Source: Brachyhypopomus gauderio
Lineage: Eukaryota; Chordata; Actinopteri; Gymnotiformes; Hypopomidae
DNA length: 64,000 bases
Direction: 5' to 3'
NCBI RefSeq assembly: GCF_052324685.1
Contig: NW_027506913.1
Location: 434,001-498,000, forward strand
Part shown: positions 24,550 to 36,900 of the stretch, in pieces
How positions within the stretch are numbered: the stretch's first letter is position 1
Layout of the letters: each line of letters starts with the position of its first letter
Made by a program: the position numbers and the translations under genes
The notes under the pieces: generated by a model
The model's database searches: none
Told to the model about the DNA's origin: nothing
Seen by the model: only the letters and a program-made list of their open reading frames with translations

Positions 24550-26281
24550 AATAATATAATATCAGATGCCTCTCACGTCCTGCATTTATCCGATATGGCT
24601 AGGGGGTTGGATACATTGGTATATTTATTCATCCCACTAGCAATTTTAATAACCAATGTCTTTTTACCACACTCTCCATGTTTGCTATTTCACATATTTA
24701 CATAAAATTGGTCTTGTTTCCCTTCTGAGATTTTTTTTTCCAATAGCTCCTTCCCTGTTTCTCACATACTGCAGGTTACGGGGGGCCCCTGAAGGATGTG
24801 CCCCCTGAGAAGTTCAATGCCACAGCCCTGCCCAAGTCCTACCACTCCCCCTGGGAAGAGGCCATCATCAATGACCCGGCACTGGCTGATACGCTCCAGG
24901 TCAGGATGCCCGCACCCGAGCCCAAAGCAGAGATGCCTGACTACAGAAGCTTTAATAGGTACGGCTACCATACTGCGCTCCATAATGTCAAATGAAGCCT
25001 TATTAAAGCATATCAATTTGATTAATCTTATTTTCATATAGACTATGCTATGCAGCTAAATCCTATAGTTACCTTGATTTCACAGATTTCAAAATGTGTT
25101 GCTGGTAAATAGTGTTGAACTAGTTTGTGGAGGACATGGTGGAAATTATGTGACATTCCTGCACAGCAGCACCCTCCTGTGGACGACAACTGTAAGGTCA
25201 AGTCCACTGATACAGTTCGACCTTTATTTATCAAAACATAAACACTATGAAAAGGGTATCAAGTTACAGCTGTGCCGGCTGATTTTAATACGTACACATT
25301 CAATATCTGAATTTGGATTTTCGCATCGCATAGAATTTTCCCCCAATCCTCACAACAGGAAAAAAAAAAACACTGAACATATTAAATAAGGAGTACTCTT
25401 CTTTTAATGCAAACGAAATTTGTCCTCCGCTTTTAACCCATCTGTGCAGTCAGAACACACACACACACACACACTAGTGATTACTAGGGGCCTGTGGATC
25501 ACACGTGCCCAGAGCGGTGGGCAGCCCTAGCCCGGCGCCCGGGGAGCAGTTGGGGTTAGGTGCCTTGCTCAAGGGCACCTCAGTCATGGCCTTAGGTCTG
25601 GGAATCGAACCCATGACCCTCCGGTCACAAGACCAGTTCCCTAACCGCCAGGCCATGACTGCCCCTAAGGTTCTCCTAAGGGTAAAGATCGACACTAATT
25701 CAAAACAGCCTGCACCATTCTACACATGACTTTAGCCAAAAAGCTTTCATCTCAGATGAACAAACCATGGCAAAAAATGAAGAGAGTGATGTGCTATTAA
25801 ATATAATAAACCGTGGTAATTCTCCACATGCAAGTTAGTGAGGCAGGCAAGACCCCTGTCCAAATTCATTAAAGACAGAAGGAGAACACAACGCTAGCCT
25901 TTCTGCCTGAGACTACAAAGAAGGCTGAGCTGAAAAGGGGCCATACTGGCCACCTCTTCCCACGCTGGTGACCTCCACCCTCCTCCCCAAACAGGTAGTG
26001 CAAGCACGGGTGGAGGTGATGTGCGTGACTAAACGCATCTAATGCTTCTCTCCAGGGTGGCTACACCATACGGAGGCTTTGACAAGGCCCCGCGAGGGAT
26101 CACCTTCAAAATCCCGGAGATCGACCTGAACCCACCGCGGTACCCCGAGCTCCAGGACGCCGCCGCCAAGAGACCAACGTTCAACAGGACGGCCCAGGGC
26201 TGGATCTCTGACGGCCTGCCTGTTATCTTGCCCACGGTCACCCTGGAGCCCATGGAGATCCCAGAGTCTGACGACCTGTAA
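20722..26281 (+). CDS. myoz2: Myozenin-2 (calsarcin-1), five coding exons
   Basis: This sarcomeric Z-disc protein binds calcineurin, alpha-actinin, filamin C and telethonin-type partners. Coding exons are 20722-20806, 22127-22293, 23735-23843, 24775-24958 and 26056-26281. All have AG/GT borders, phases chain correctly, and they give 771 bp or 256 aa (human 264). Visible family blocks: N-terminal [35 protein letters not shown] with [20 protein letters not shown] (exon 2); PPNTPNLR (exon 3); [19 protein letters not shown] and MPDYRSFNR (exon 4); [23 protein letters not shown] and the C-terminal PESDDL (exon 5). The C-terminal acidic SDDL end is typical of myozenins. The ATG at 20722 aligns with the usual start; an in-frame upstream Met at 20668 is possible. 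Upstream T-rich and A/T-rich motifs could bind MEF2, but this is not demonstrable here. No frame defects are seen. Confidence 0.95.
24020..24092. repeat. (CA)n microsatellite in myoz2 intron 3
   Basis: A nearly uninterrupted CA run covers about 24034-24091. A (TA)n run at about 24489-24545 follows in the same intron. Confidence 0.9.
25413..25665 (-). repeat. tRNA-derived SINE, copy 2
   Basis: On the minus strand it starts GGGGCAGTCATGGCCTGGCG. An A-box-like TGGCCTGGCGG and a perfect B box GGTTCGATTCC (about 25603-25613) follow, then the body with a short (GT)n. It lies in myoz2 intron 4 and is closely similar to the copy near 42607-42877. Confidence 0.8.
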
Positions 26282-27230
26282 TTGTGATGACTTTCAGTAT
26301 CACCACAGCCAGAGGGTCATAGCTGGGAATTCCAGTGCCCCTCCCCAACTGCTGTTCAGACTGTTTTGCATTTTCTAGTATTAAGATTAGCGTCAGGAAA
26401 CCAGTCATGGAACAATGACTGCTATCAACATAGAACCTTCTAGAATGGGTTTAAGGGCTAATGATTGGTCCAGCACAAAGCTGTGGCTTCTATACTGTCA
26501 ATAATCATATTAATCCAGTAATATTAGTACCGTCACAGTGCTGAGAACAGCAGATAAAAATCAATAACATTGTTTTATGCATCAAAATGAAAAGGTTGTC
26601 AATTGCAAAATAATAATCCAGCACACCTTGTAATAAAGTATCAAAAAGGCCTGATCCATCTAAAAGATTCACTTTAACTTCATACATATGCTAATTACTA
26701 ATGTGAATTTACAATGCATTATTGATATATACATATCAGAAGTCACTACTAACAACGTAGACTTCATTATTGGAATGTTTTGGAGGCTTCAGTTTATGAT
26801 TGCATTAGAGACCAAGGTCTTTTTTTTCCCCAAAGTAATTGGTTTAGATAGATTGCTGTAGGTAGAAGCTTTTTTGTTTTTAAGAGACCTTTACATTGCT
26901 GCAATTTTGCGCTCTGTACATCTCTTACCTTAACCAATGGGACTTTACCATTTGCAAAATTAATTTAAATCAGTATAACAAAGAGAGGGGGAAGAGGGCT
27001 GTAAATAGGACATGGTGATTTTTGAAGCTGGTTTTTACTGTAACATAAGTTCATAGCTGCAAATTGTTTGGTGAAACGTGATGCGATTCCAGGTGGTGTT
27101 GCTATTGTTCAGATTTAGTATTTTGAGGAACCTGTGCTTCTTTTGAAGTCCAAACTATTTTACCCTGTGCTGTAAACTCTGGAATAAAATTAATATTTAT
27201 TTCAAGAAATAAAAAGCTGAATTTGGGTTA
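26282..27230 (+). other. myoz2: myoz2 3' untranslated region
   Basis: After the stop at 26279-26281 the sequence is non-coding and AT-rich. Polyadenylation signals AATAAA at about 27183 and 27208 mark the probable transcript end near 27230. Confidence 0.6.
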
Positions 27231-30200
27231 TCACTGCACGGACGTGAAACACAAAACCTTCTCAGCACATAAAAATATCAGCACATAAAAAAATATTCAG
27301 CACAATAAAAGTTAGCTCTCCATGCTAACGCATGGTAACGAACAGAACGTAGGCCTACTTCACTTTGAAACACTGTATGGACGTATGGTCCAATAATAAA
27401 AATGGATACGCACACTTGATCATATTTCATACATGATGACGGTGGGGTTTTCCCCCTATTTTCCCGCCATCTTTCTGGCTGTTTTAATCTTCGGCACTGA
27501 CCACGATCCTACGACACCTACGATCTGTATACCGCTTGTCAATGTCTGAGGAACCTGCTCTAGTTACACTGTCGGCACACGCGAAACAGCTGCACCCGTG
27601 GCCGCTAACCCCGGTTATATTTAAAAGGTACATAAGTAGCTTCGCATCTGGCACTTACTGTGCTAGGGTTACAATAAACAGACACTCACGAGCTTTCCGA
27701 CTATGAGCAAGTGCTTTCTGATTGCTTCCCTTTTGCTCAGGCCAAACACCAACCACACATTAATGTTGGATGTGGAATTGCTATTAAAATTCTGAAAATT
27801 TCATGTATGGATCCAAAATTCATCCAAGATTCAATTCAAAACTTCAGCTTTTAGTCCTTCAACCTGAGATCATTTTGACCTATACATGAAATATTAAGCT
27901 AATAAAGTTATATAACTAGTGGGCTCCTTTTAAACACTGAATTTCATTTACATTTACACTGATGACATTTAAACAGCTGCGTATCCACTGCGATTCTATG
28001 AAAGTTCTTTTTACTAGCTAAGGATTTTCTGTGTGGACTTTTAGAGGACAAGGTATGGCTGACAGTCAATAAGCACCCAGGCACTGGCATTAATCCCAAG
28101 GTTGACAGGTCCAGACTTAATGAAGTTCTTTTGGTATCTTGGAGTGAAGAGAGTCTGCGTTAGCCCAGTTACTCACACAACAATGACTAGCAAATGCCAA
28201 TTATAGCCCGTAAAAATATGGATCGGACCCGCTGGAGATTAGCTGAGGTGGGACCCTGGCTGAAACGATACTGCACAACCCTTCAATATTCAATCCAGGC
28301 TGACCTTCGACCCCTCACATGCCCACATAGGCCTACATTTTGATTACAAATTTACCTCATTTGACCAGAGACTGCACAGAGGAAAGTATTTCTAAAGACG
28401 TCTGTAGGAGGGGATTAGTAGTCACATTTAGATTTAATAGATTCTTTTCCTGGATGTATGATGCCCGTGTCAGTGTAATTACTCTCTTCTTCTTCTAATC
28501 TTCCAACATTGACAAATTATATGTGCTGATGAAAAATTAACCAGAAAAGATGATTTTGGGAAGACAGGTGAAAAATGTGTTGCCTGTGAAACCTAGTGAG
28601 GTCATAACACTATTCCATGGTACTCTTAATAAACACTGCTTGAATTCTAGATAACCAAGTTTTAACGATTTCATAAATAAAAAATTCATCATAATGTGCA
28701 CTCAAATGTGTAGTCTGTTAAACTATAACAATTACATTTCAACTGGCAAGTCAGATGTATTTTTGGTTTGCGGGAATTGGGTCCGTTCATGTCCATTCCA
28801 GTTAACATATACTGTTTTGAAATCTCAGTTGAGTGTTCTAAATTAGTTTATTATCTAACTGTTTCAAAAATGATGCATTGCAAGCCTAATTTGTTTTGAG
28901 CCATGTCATGTTTATGTAACCAAGACACTTTACTACATTAATTTTACTACATCTCGGTATATAAACCCATACTTGAACTCAAACACTTTGAAATGCAGTG
29001 ATTCAGTCATTTAAACCTAACAATATTTTGGCGTCTGTGTATACGACAAGGAAATCAATTATCTGCTCACAGCTGTAGGCTTCCTGCGGTACCAATGTGC
29101 AAAACCTTTTTGTAAGAATAATCTCTACTTTTGAGTCAGGCAATATTTAATGCACAAAGCCAATGTGCTGTGTTTTTAAAAGTAGGCTAGCGTAGAGGCT
29201 ATCCATGACATCAGTGCAAACGAAAACGAGGTCGCTGTTCTCGCGCCTTCTGTTAACTTTGCCTGCACTTCATGCATAATAGCGCTAAAATATTTCATTG
29301 CCAGCTAGGGTGTAACAATAAACAGAAATTGACGTTCAGTGGCGCATGAGCTCTTACGCAGTTTCATTTCAGGAAAACGACTGTAGCACCTAGATGATGC
29401 ACCGTGAGTTATTGTGATGCATGCTTATGAAACGCTTCTCGTGCGATAGGCACTTGTAATTGTCCACACGTTGAAACGACAACGTGCAACGCCGACCTAC
29501 GAGCCGTAAAATTCCCAGAAAAAGGGGCTATAATGGAATCTACGCCCGACAACATACGCACCTCATTTCACCGCTGTACCGAGTTTATTCTTGTGGGACT
29601 GCAGTATATACACTATACCAGGGGCGGAGTTTGACCCTGTAACTCCCAATCCATCAGTAATCCTTTGCAGACTTTCGTGCGCTCGGAATCATTCATTGCT
29701 ACCGCTTACCACAGGAAATACCTACGACGGCGTCAAACAGATCAAGAAGAGCAGGCGAACGCGCGAGCGTACGAGTCTAGGGTAGAGCAGGCGAACGAAG
29801 ATGCGCTGCTGATGGTGACTGCGGACACGCTGATCTCCAGCCGCGTTTGTTATTGGTTTGATTTACTGCCGCAAAGGAGGCCCGTGCAGGCAGCGTGACA
29901 ACCATTCTGTGCGGTGTCTTTTACTCAAGCCAAGCGCTTGCGACTTGACATAACTTGAGCAAGAGTCAAAAGTGCTGTATTGACATAGGCTAAACTTAAA
30001 ACATTTCAAAGCCACTGTTTGATGCTAACTAGAAGACAGTTTGTGAATATTGGGGCACATTTTGGAATTGTGGGTGAGTACTTCGCCAGTGACATTTTTT
30101 CCATATTTTCTTGTTTGACGGTATTTGAGCCAGTAGATCGCGAGTTGCGGTATAAAAGCACTCTCGATACGCATGCGTCCTAACAGGTGTACAAAAGAAT

Positions 30201-33200
30201 GCCATGCGGATATTTTCTGTCTCTTTATATTAAGACAGGCTGGTTGATTTGTCTTTACATAGTTTCTCTGCAGTGACACTTATACCCTGAGGTACTTCAG
30301 GCAGGCTACGGTACAGACTAGGATAACCGGACAGTGCTATAACCAAACCGTTACCCTCTCATCCCGTTCCGCAGTCTTCACGTAGACATGCATGGAATGT
30401 GTACTTTAGACGTTTATGAAAAATGCATACAGCAGTTAGGACTTGTATTTAAAAAAACTGTAAATTTTTTCATCAGGTTATCGCCAGCATATAGCTTTTT
30501 GTGGAGAGAAATGTTTGCATTATGTTTATAATTACATTCAGAAAGAAAGCGAATGTTTCTCTACGAGTTGTTTTCCCCTTCAGAATCAGTGGACGAAGGC
30601 TACTTAACGAGTTATTGTATTACATTTTCTATAATGAAAAACATATAATTGTTAAATGTTCTGTAAAGCAAATGGGAACACTTTACTAAAGACAGTGACT
30701 CTGGCTATTATTAATTTGTCCAGTTGTTAAAGTTTTAACAGAATTGCTTCGTGAAGTCCGTGAGTGTGAGAGTGTGGCACTTTTGTTTGCGCGTGATCAC
30801 TACTTTCAAAACCAGGATTGTCTGTAGTGACAGAAAACCATTTCCAGTTTTGCATGTATACTCTCTACGCTTTCTAAAATGTATCCTCAAAGTTGTACCT
30901 TAAATATTACAGGCCACAAAAATCAAGCAAATTACTTACGCTGTTGGCAATGAACTGAACCGGACTTCATTTTTTTTACACAGTCGTGCTGAATACTCCT
31001 TGCTGTCATAAGATTAAAACATTCCCAGTGTTGGCCACGGGAAGAGGGTCAGCGCCAGCCGCTCCTCGCTGTTGCAGCCTGCAGATCTCCGGCCTATGCT
31101 GTAGCCATGGCAATGTTCCAGAGTGAGACTGTACCGGTAATATACTGCAACACTGCGGTAACAAGTTCTGCGCTGGCGCTAACCCCGGGCCTGCTGGCTT
31201 GGATGAGCGGGCCGCAGTCTGTAACACTGTATCAGTTCCAGGTCTGCGCAGCGCCATCGCATTTTGCTAATACCTTCTCCTCGTTAACTGCGGTGGAACT
31301 GTAATGAGTGAAAGCGTCTGTTGTCGAGCTTTCTTGGAACTGACAAGAATACACGCGGAGCCAGCGGTGGGTTCCGTTTTGCACCCATGGCTTAAAAAGC
31401 TCTGCCTTCTTCAGAACAGTTCGTAAATCTGTACTAAAAGTCATTTTGGACTAATCAGATCTACTTTATACCGGTGTTCGAGTCCACTTAGGACTGCCCA
31501 CACTACAATTACGCCCAGTCGTGGATTACTGCAGTGAAGCTAATGTCCACACCCTGATAACAGGTTCCACGTTTGTAAACAAAAAAAGTTTAGCCTCATG
31601 AGCATACTCTCAAATGCTAAAATGGCGTTTTCCTATGTGAAAATAAACAATGTATGTAAATACAGGAAACAATTTGGAAATCATTTAGTGTCTGTTGAAG
31701 GACTGCAAGGGACGCTCAAAACTGAACAAATGCCTTCTCATTAAGGGTCTTCAAATGACCAGCTCAAAGCTGCTCCTTTGCTAGGCCTCTATAAAAATAG
31801 CATACCAACATGAGAGGCAGGGCAGGCAGATCATCTTAGAATGTAGCTGAAATGTTAATTTTATCAGGGGAAAGATGGAGTTCATGAGCAAAACTCCATC
31901 TATCTTATCACACACCCTCTTGTTTTGAAAAATGTGTTACAGAAACTATGAGTTTTGGTCACCTTCACAAGATGACTCATGTACATGAGTCATGTGGTGA
32001 GACATGTTGAGATGAGAGTGCTTGAAAGTCCCTGTTAACTCAGGACCTTTCCCTCTTCTTTTATTCCATGTATTCGGACTACAGCAAATCTTAATCCTCA
32101 GAGCAGTTTCCCGAGGAGTAACAGTAGAATAGGATTAATCTGCAATCTACTTTTGTGTGGAGGACCTCCTAGCACAGATTAACATCCTCTATGGCCTGAA
32201 GCCCTTCTAAATATAACGTTATGTGTTCTTTGATGAATGGCACGGACAGCGAGTGGACCTGTTGACTCAGGCAGGCCTAGAATTAGGCAGTACAAGCAGC
32301 TAACTTAAGGATGTTTTCAAAAATGGAAACCACAGAAATGTAATATGTTGTGAACAAAATATCCACCTGGAGACCATTTAGTCTTTTCTAAGCACTTTCT
32401 ACCTCTGGATCATACATTTGGGGTTTCTGAGTATCACACGTTGAATTTGCAACTAAACACCTTTAGCGCCTGATGATAATGTGGGCTGGTTTCAGCTTGT
32501 GCCCATATATAAATTTCCTCCACATATTGAAATGTGGCTCACAGCATACCTGCACACCATTTAAGGAAAAGATGAACCTGATCAGTTCCAGATGTTTTCC
32601 TGCATATCTTTTGAGTTGTTAATATTAAGGCCTCTTCTGAATCTACCTACTATGTTGAAAGATTTTGTTGAAGATGTTATGGGCAAAAAAGTGGGTAAGG
32701 AGTACACATCAGTAAAGTTGCTAGTTAATTGTACATGTACTTACTCATGTAAAAATGTTTCTCAGCAATTTCTCTAAGGTACCTCTCTCAGCAGTTTTCG
32801 TCTTGCATTCAAGGTTTCTTGGGATATATTCTTAAGTTTCCCTGGGTAAAATAGATGTAGGGCACTTCAAAATCTCGAAACCCAAGACAGCAGGAGACAG
32901 AAGGAAGGGACAGTGGGCGTAGTTGTGGGAGCAGGAGGAGGGTCCTAGCAGACTCTAGAGTTCCATTACAAGCAAGGCAGCTATAATATTGTATCTTGCC
33001 TGTGTCCCTAATCCCTCTTAACATTGGAAGTGAACTCAAGTGAATGGGAGGGTTATGCAGTGGTTGGTCCTGGCTTCGCCTCCCGTCCAGAGCTGAACCA
33101 GCAAAAAACATTGGACAGCTCAGTGAATGTTTTATGGATTATTGATCCCAAGATTCTGAAAGATGATAAGAAAAACTGAAGTGTCTGGGGGGATTTAGCT

Positions 33201-33430
33201 TAAACATTAAAATGCTGATTTTATTAAAAACTTTAATATTCCATATCTACAAACCTAGTATGCTGGTATCAGTTTGCTCTGCACTGTGATAATAAACTCG
33301 CTTCTAATTCCATTTCATTTTGCTAATTAGATGCTGCAGACTGGAGTGGCTTTCCATTTAACAGCAATTGATTTTCTTTGTCTTTATCCAACCCCTCTCA
33401 CCCATACCCCCGTCTGTCCGTCACTCAGCA
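27231..33430. other. Intergenic region and probable usp53 promoter / 5' non-coding exon zone
   Basis: No coding exon, RNA gene or complete mobile element was recognised. Base composition rises in GC and CpG at about 29200-29900 and again at 31020-31400. Either could hold the usp53 promoter and a non-coding first exon, since coding starts only at 33951. I cannot place a transcription start. Confidence 0.35.
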
Positions 33431-33950
33431 GGTCATCCTTGGTTGGCTGGCTGTTCTGACCCGCTGCACTGAAATGTGCCTATGGATGAGATGCTGATCG
33501 ACTGGTGCTGACCCTATCAGGAATACTCTGGAGAGAAATGGATTTGTCCAGCTCTCCGTCTCCTTTCTTCTCTTCCCGTTACAAGTCGTTGCCGGGGTCT
33601 CCCCCTAAACCAAGCTCACACAGCACATCCTTTACCCATGCCGAGGGATCGGCGCAGCAGCACATCCCAACCTGTGGCTAGACGTCACTCTTTTGCTTGT
33701 GTTTCCATCGGAAACCCCGACGCTCGCCCATCCCAATGGTGTGCGGTCAAATTCCGCACCCCAAACAACCCGTCCCTCACTGTAGCTGTTTTGTCCAATT
33801 AAGCCTGCCTCCTGAGCATTGTGAAATTGCGTTCCCTGTCAGGCACAGGGAACGCCGGGTACAGATGCTGCCCGCAACAGACAAGGCCGTTTTTCATTCC
33901 ATAAGCAAGTGACTCCTTCTGAGCTCCAGAGAAGGGAGGACTCGTGCCTC
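33430..33950 (+). other. usp53: usp53 5' untranslated part of the first coding exon
   Basis: A pyrimidine-rich tract followed by CTCAG at about 33424-33428 is a plausible acceptor for an exon that continues to the donor at 34127/34128. The sequence up to ATG 33951 has stops in the main frame, so it is 5' UTR. The boundary is inferred from sequence alone. Confidence 0.4.
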
Positions 33951-36900
33951 ATGGCATGGGTCAAACTGTTCAGAAAGCCAGGGAACGGCATAGCTGGGAC
34001 AGGGGGTACTGCTGGGACGGGCCTGGGGAAGTCTTACCAACCAGGCAGCATGCTTTCTTTGGCCCTCACCAAAGGTCTCCTCAACGAGCCCGGCCAGAAC
34101 AGTTGCTTCCTCAACAGCGCGGTACAGGTGAGTGCCTGGGTCACTGCTGAGGATTGTGGGTAGAGACTACAGAAGAACAGTTAGTAAGAACCATTCATAT
34201 ATAAGGGTATTTAGGAATATAACCAGTGGAATAAAGAGTGCTTTAGCAGTGCTTTACCAGTATGGCTTTTATTTTGGCTCCTTTTATTCCTGAGCTGCTA
34301 AGTTAAAATAAATTTTAACTTAAGACTTACTCTTTTAGTGAGAGTATGCTTAAGTCTAGTCGCACCACTGTCTCCTTGTCATAGGTTCTCTGGCAGCTGG
34401 ATATCTTCAGGAGAAGTCTAAGGCAACTATCCGCCCATTTCTGCCTCGGTGACGCCTGCATCTTCTGTGCTTTAAAGGTCAGTATGTAAACAGACAAATG
34501 ACCTGTCCCTCAAATGACCTCATGATAGCTTTTGATGCAGTGCTCATAATCAAGAGATTTTATTCTTGCTAACTTAAGGAGGTCTTAGTCAAGACTTTTC
34601 ACTGTTTTTCTATATTCAAGTTTCTGTGCTTGGAATGGAATGTTATAACTGGTAACTGAAGAAAAAACAGATTATATATATAAATATATATTTTGTCTGC
34701 AGAGCATCTTTAGTCAGTTCCAGCAGAGTCGGGAACGGGCATTGCCGTCGGACACCCTGCGGCATGCGCTGGCTGAGACCTTTAAGGACGAACAGCGCTT
34801 TCAGCTGGGCATCATGGACGACGCGGCCGAATGCTTCGTACGCCATACCGTCACGAGTGCACCGCTGTAGTAACTAGTCTGAGCATAAGCACTACCCGTT
34901 TACCATTACACCTGACTAGTAGGACCAATCACCTGCCTAAAAAAGACTTGGAATAATAAGAGAGTTTTTATTTATTAAAAGAGGGTTTATTTATTATTTT
35001 TATTAATGCTTATTCATGTCTCAGATTTTGTCTATGGGTTGCTATTTGTTGCTATTTGTTACATGATGTCCTACTATTCCCAAGAAATATGTTTTTTAGC
35101 CTACTTAAACATGTTCTTGGTGTGTCTGATGTAAACGATGGGTGTAATTTCATATTGAGAAACTTATAGAAGCTCTTTCAAGTTTCCTTTGTGTGGCTTC
35201 ATGCATTTACATTCACAGAGAACTTTAAGTGCATGATTTAGAATATCCTATAAGTGTATTATTAAGTGTAACACTTTATTAAATATAGTCCTTTAATTGA
35301 TGGTGAGTTCTCTGCTTTAACTAAGGAACCCTTTCCTTCCCTCTAAATAGATTTTTTAAAGTGGATTATTTTTACTCTTTATGACTCCCTCACATGATGA
35401 CAAAATTCCAACTCTAATAGTGTCAACAATGATAAAGCAATAAGCATAAGAATTGCATTTATGATCCCACTGTTATTGTGCTGAAAAGAATGGTGTTTCC
35501 GGTGTCTTTTTCTCTGTATTGACAGGAGAACATTCTGGAGAGAATCCACCTGCACCTGGTGTCCGACTCAGCTGCTGAGCCGTGCACCTCCAGATCATGC
35601 ATCACGCACCAGAGGTTCGCCATGACCCTCTATGAGCAGGTACTCCCGCCATCACCCGCCACACCTCTCCAACAGGAAGTCCATGAGTTAGTCAGTGCCG
35701 CCCTGTCAGTAACGCACACGTCACAGTTCAGCACGTTGCCACACTTTAGGATGTAATGGAGAGGAAGGCAGTGGTGTGAATGGAGCCATGAAGACCTTTT
35801 ACACCTTGTCCTTTGCCATGAGTCACAGGGTCAGGTTTCAAAGGCTTTGAGTGGCAGGAAGCTTCCTGTGCTGCTGTGTCCGTGAAGGGTCTTGCACTAA
35901 CCCACACCAACCCCACAGTTTGTGTGCCGGAGTTGCGGAGCGTCGTCAGACCCCCTCCCCTTCACCGAGCTCGTGCACTACGTCTCCACTACCGCCTTGT
36001 GGTGAGCCTTCGTCGACCTGAGCATGCTGTGACCTCTTTGGGATCCCTATAAAACACTTGCAGAAAAACAGAAAGTTAAAAGGACACCTTTCCTCGACTT
36101 CTGACATATAATAGTGTTCACTTAATGCACTTATACTGTCATTAAATACTGTTCAGAAGAATAGCCTATCTTGTGAAGGGGGATCATTAACCCAGTGACA
36201 AGAGTCTTTTATTTCCTGGCTGTTAGCCAACAGGTGGAGCGGGTGCTGGAGAAGATGGACAGGCTAAGGTCGGACATGTTCGGCGAACTGCTGCAGGCAG
36301 CAAACACCATCGGAGACCTCCGCAACTGTCCCGTACGTCACCACCTCTCCCTCCATGTTTGCCTCCACCTCTGCATGCTTTTTCATTTCTTTGTGTGCCA
36401 AAAAAAAGTTCAGTTTTATTTAACACTTAGTAAATACTCCATATTTCGTCTGTGAAAGTGACTTTGCTAGTCCGTCTCTAAGAAGCCGGTAGATGTGGAA
36501 GACGTAAACATGATATCTGCTGAATCAGCAGAGAGCTCATCTAAGATGACATAAAGGCCTGCCATGTGATGGTCTATATTTACTGTAGCTCTCTAGGGGG
36601 ATGATGCGTGTTTCTGAGGACAGCTTGTACCTTGGACGTTCGAGCACATGCGTCTGTTTTACTTCAGCATCACCCCAACTCATTTTTTAATTCTCTGTGA
36701 GGCTTAAGAAGGCGGTGAAGTGAAACAAAATCTCATTTAATCAATAGGAAATGATTTGTAATGGAAAGTGTAATAATATTGTAGGAGGAGAACATTATGT
36801 GGCCAGCCAAGGTTCCCACAGGTATTGCAGAAAACAAACACATCTCCCTTTGCATTTCCTCCTTAATTGACAACGTACTCCTACGACAATCCTAACAATC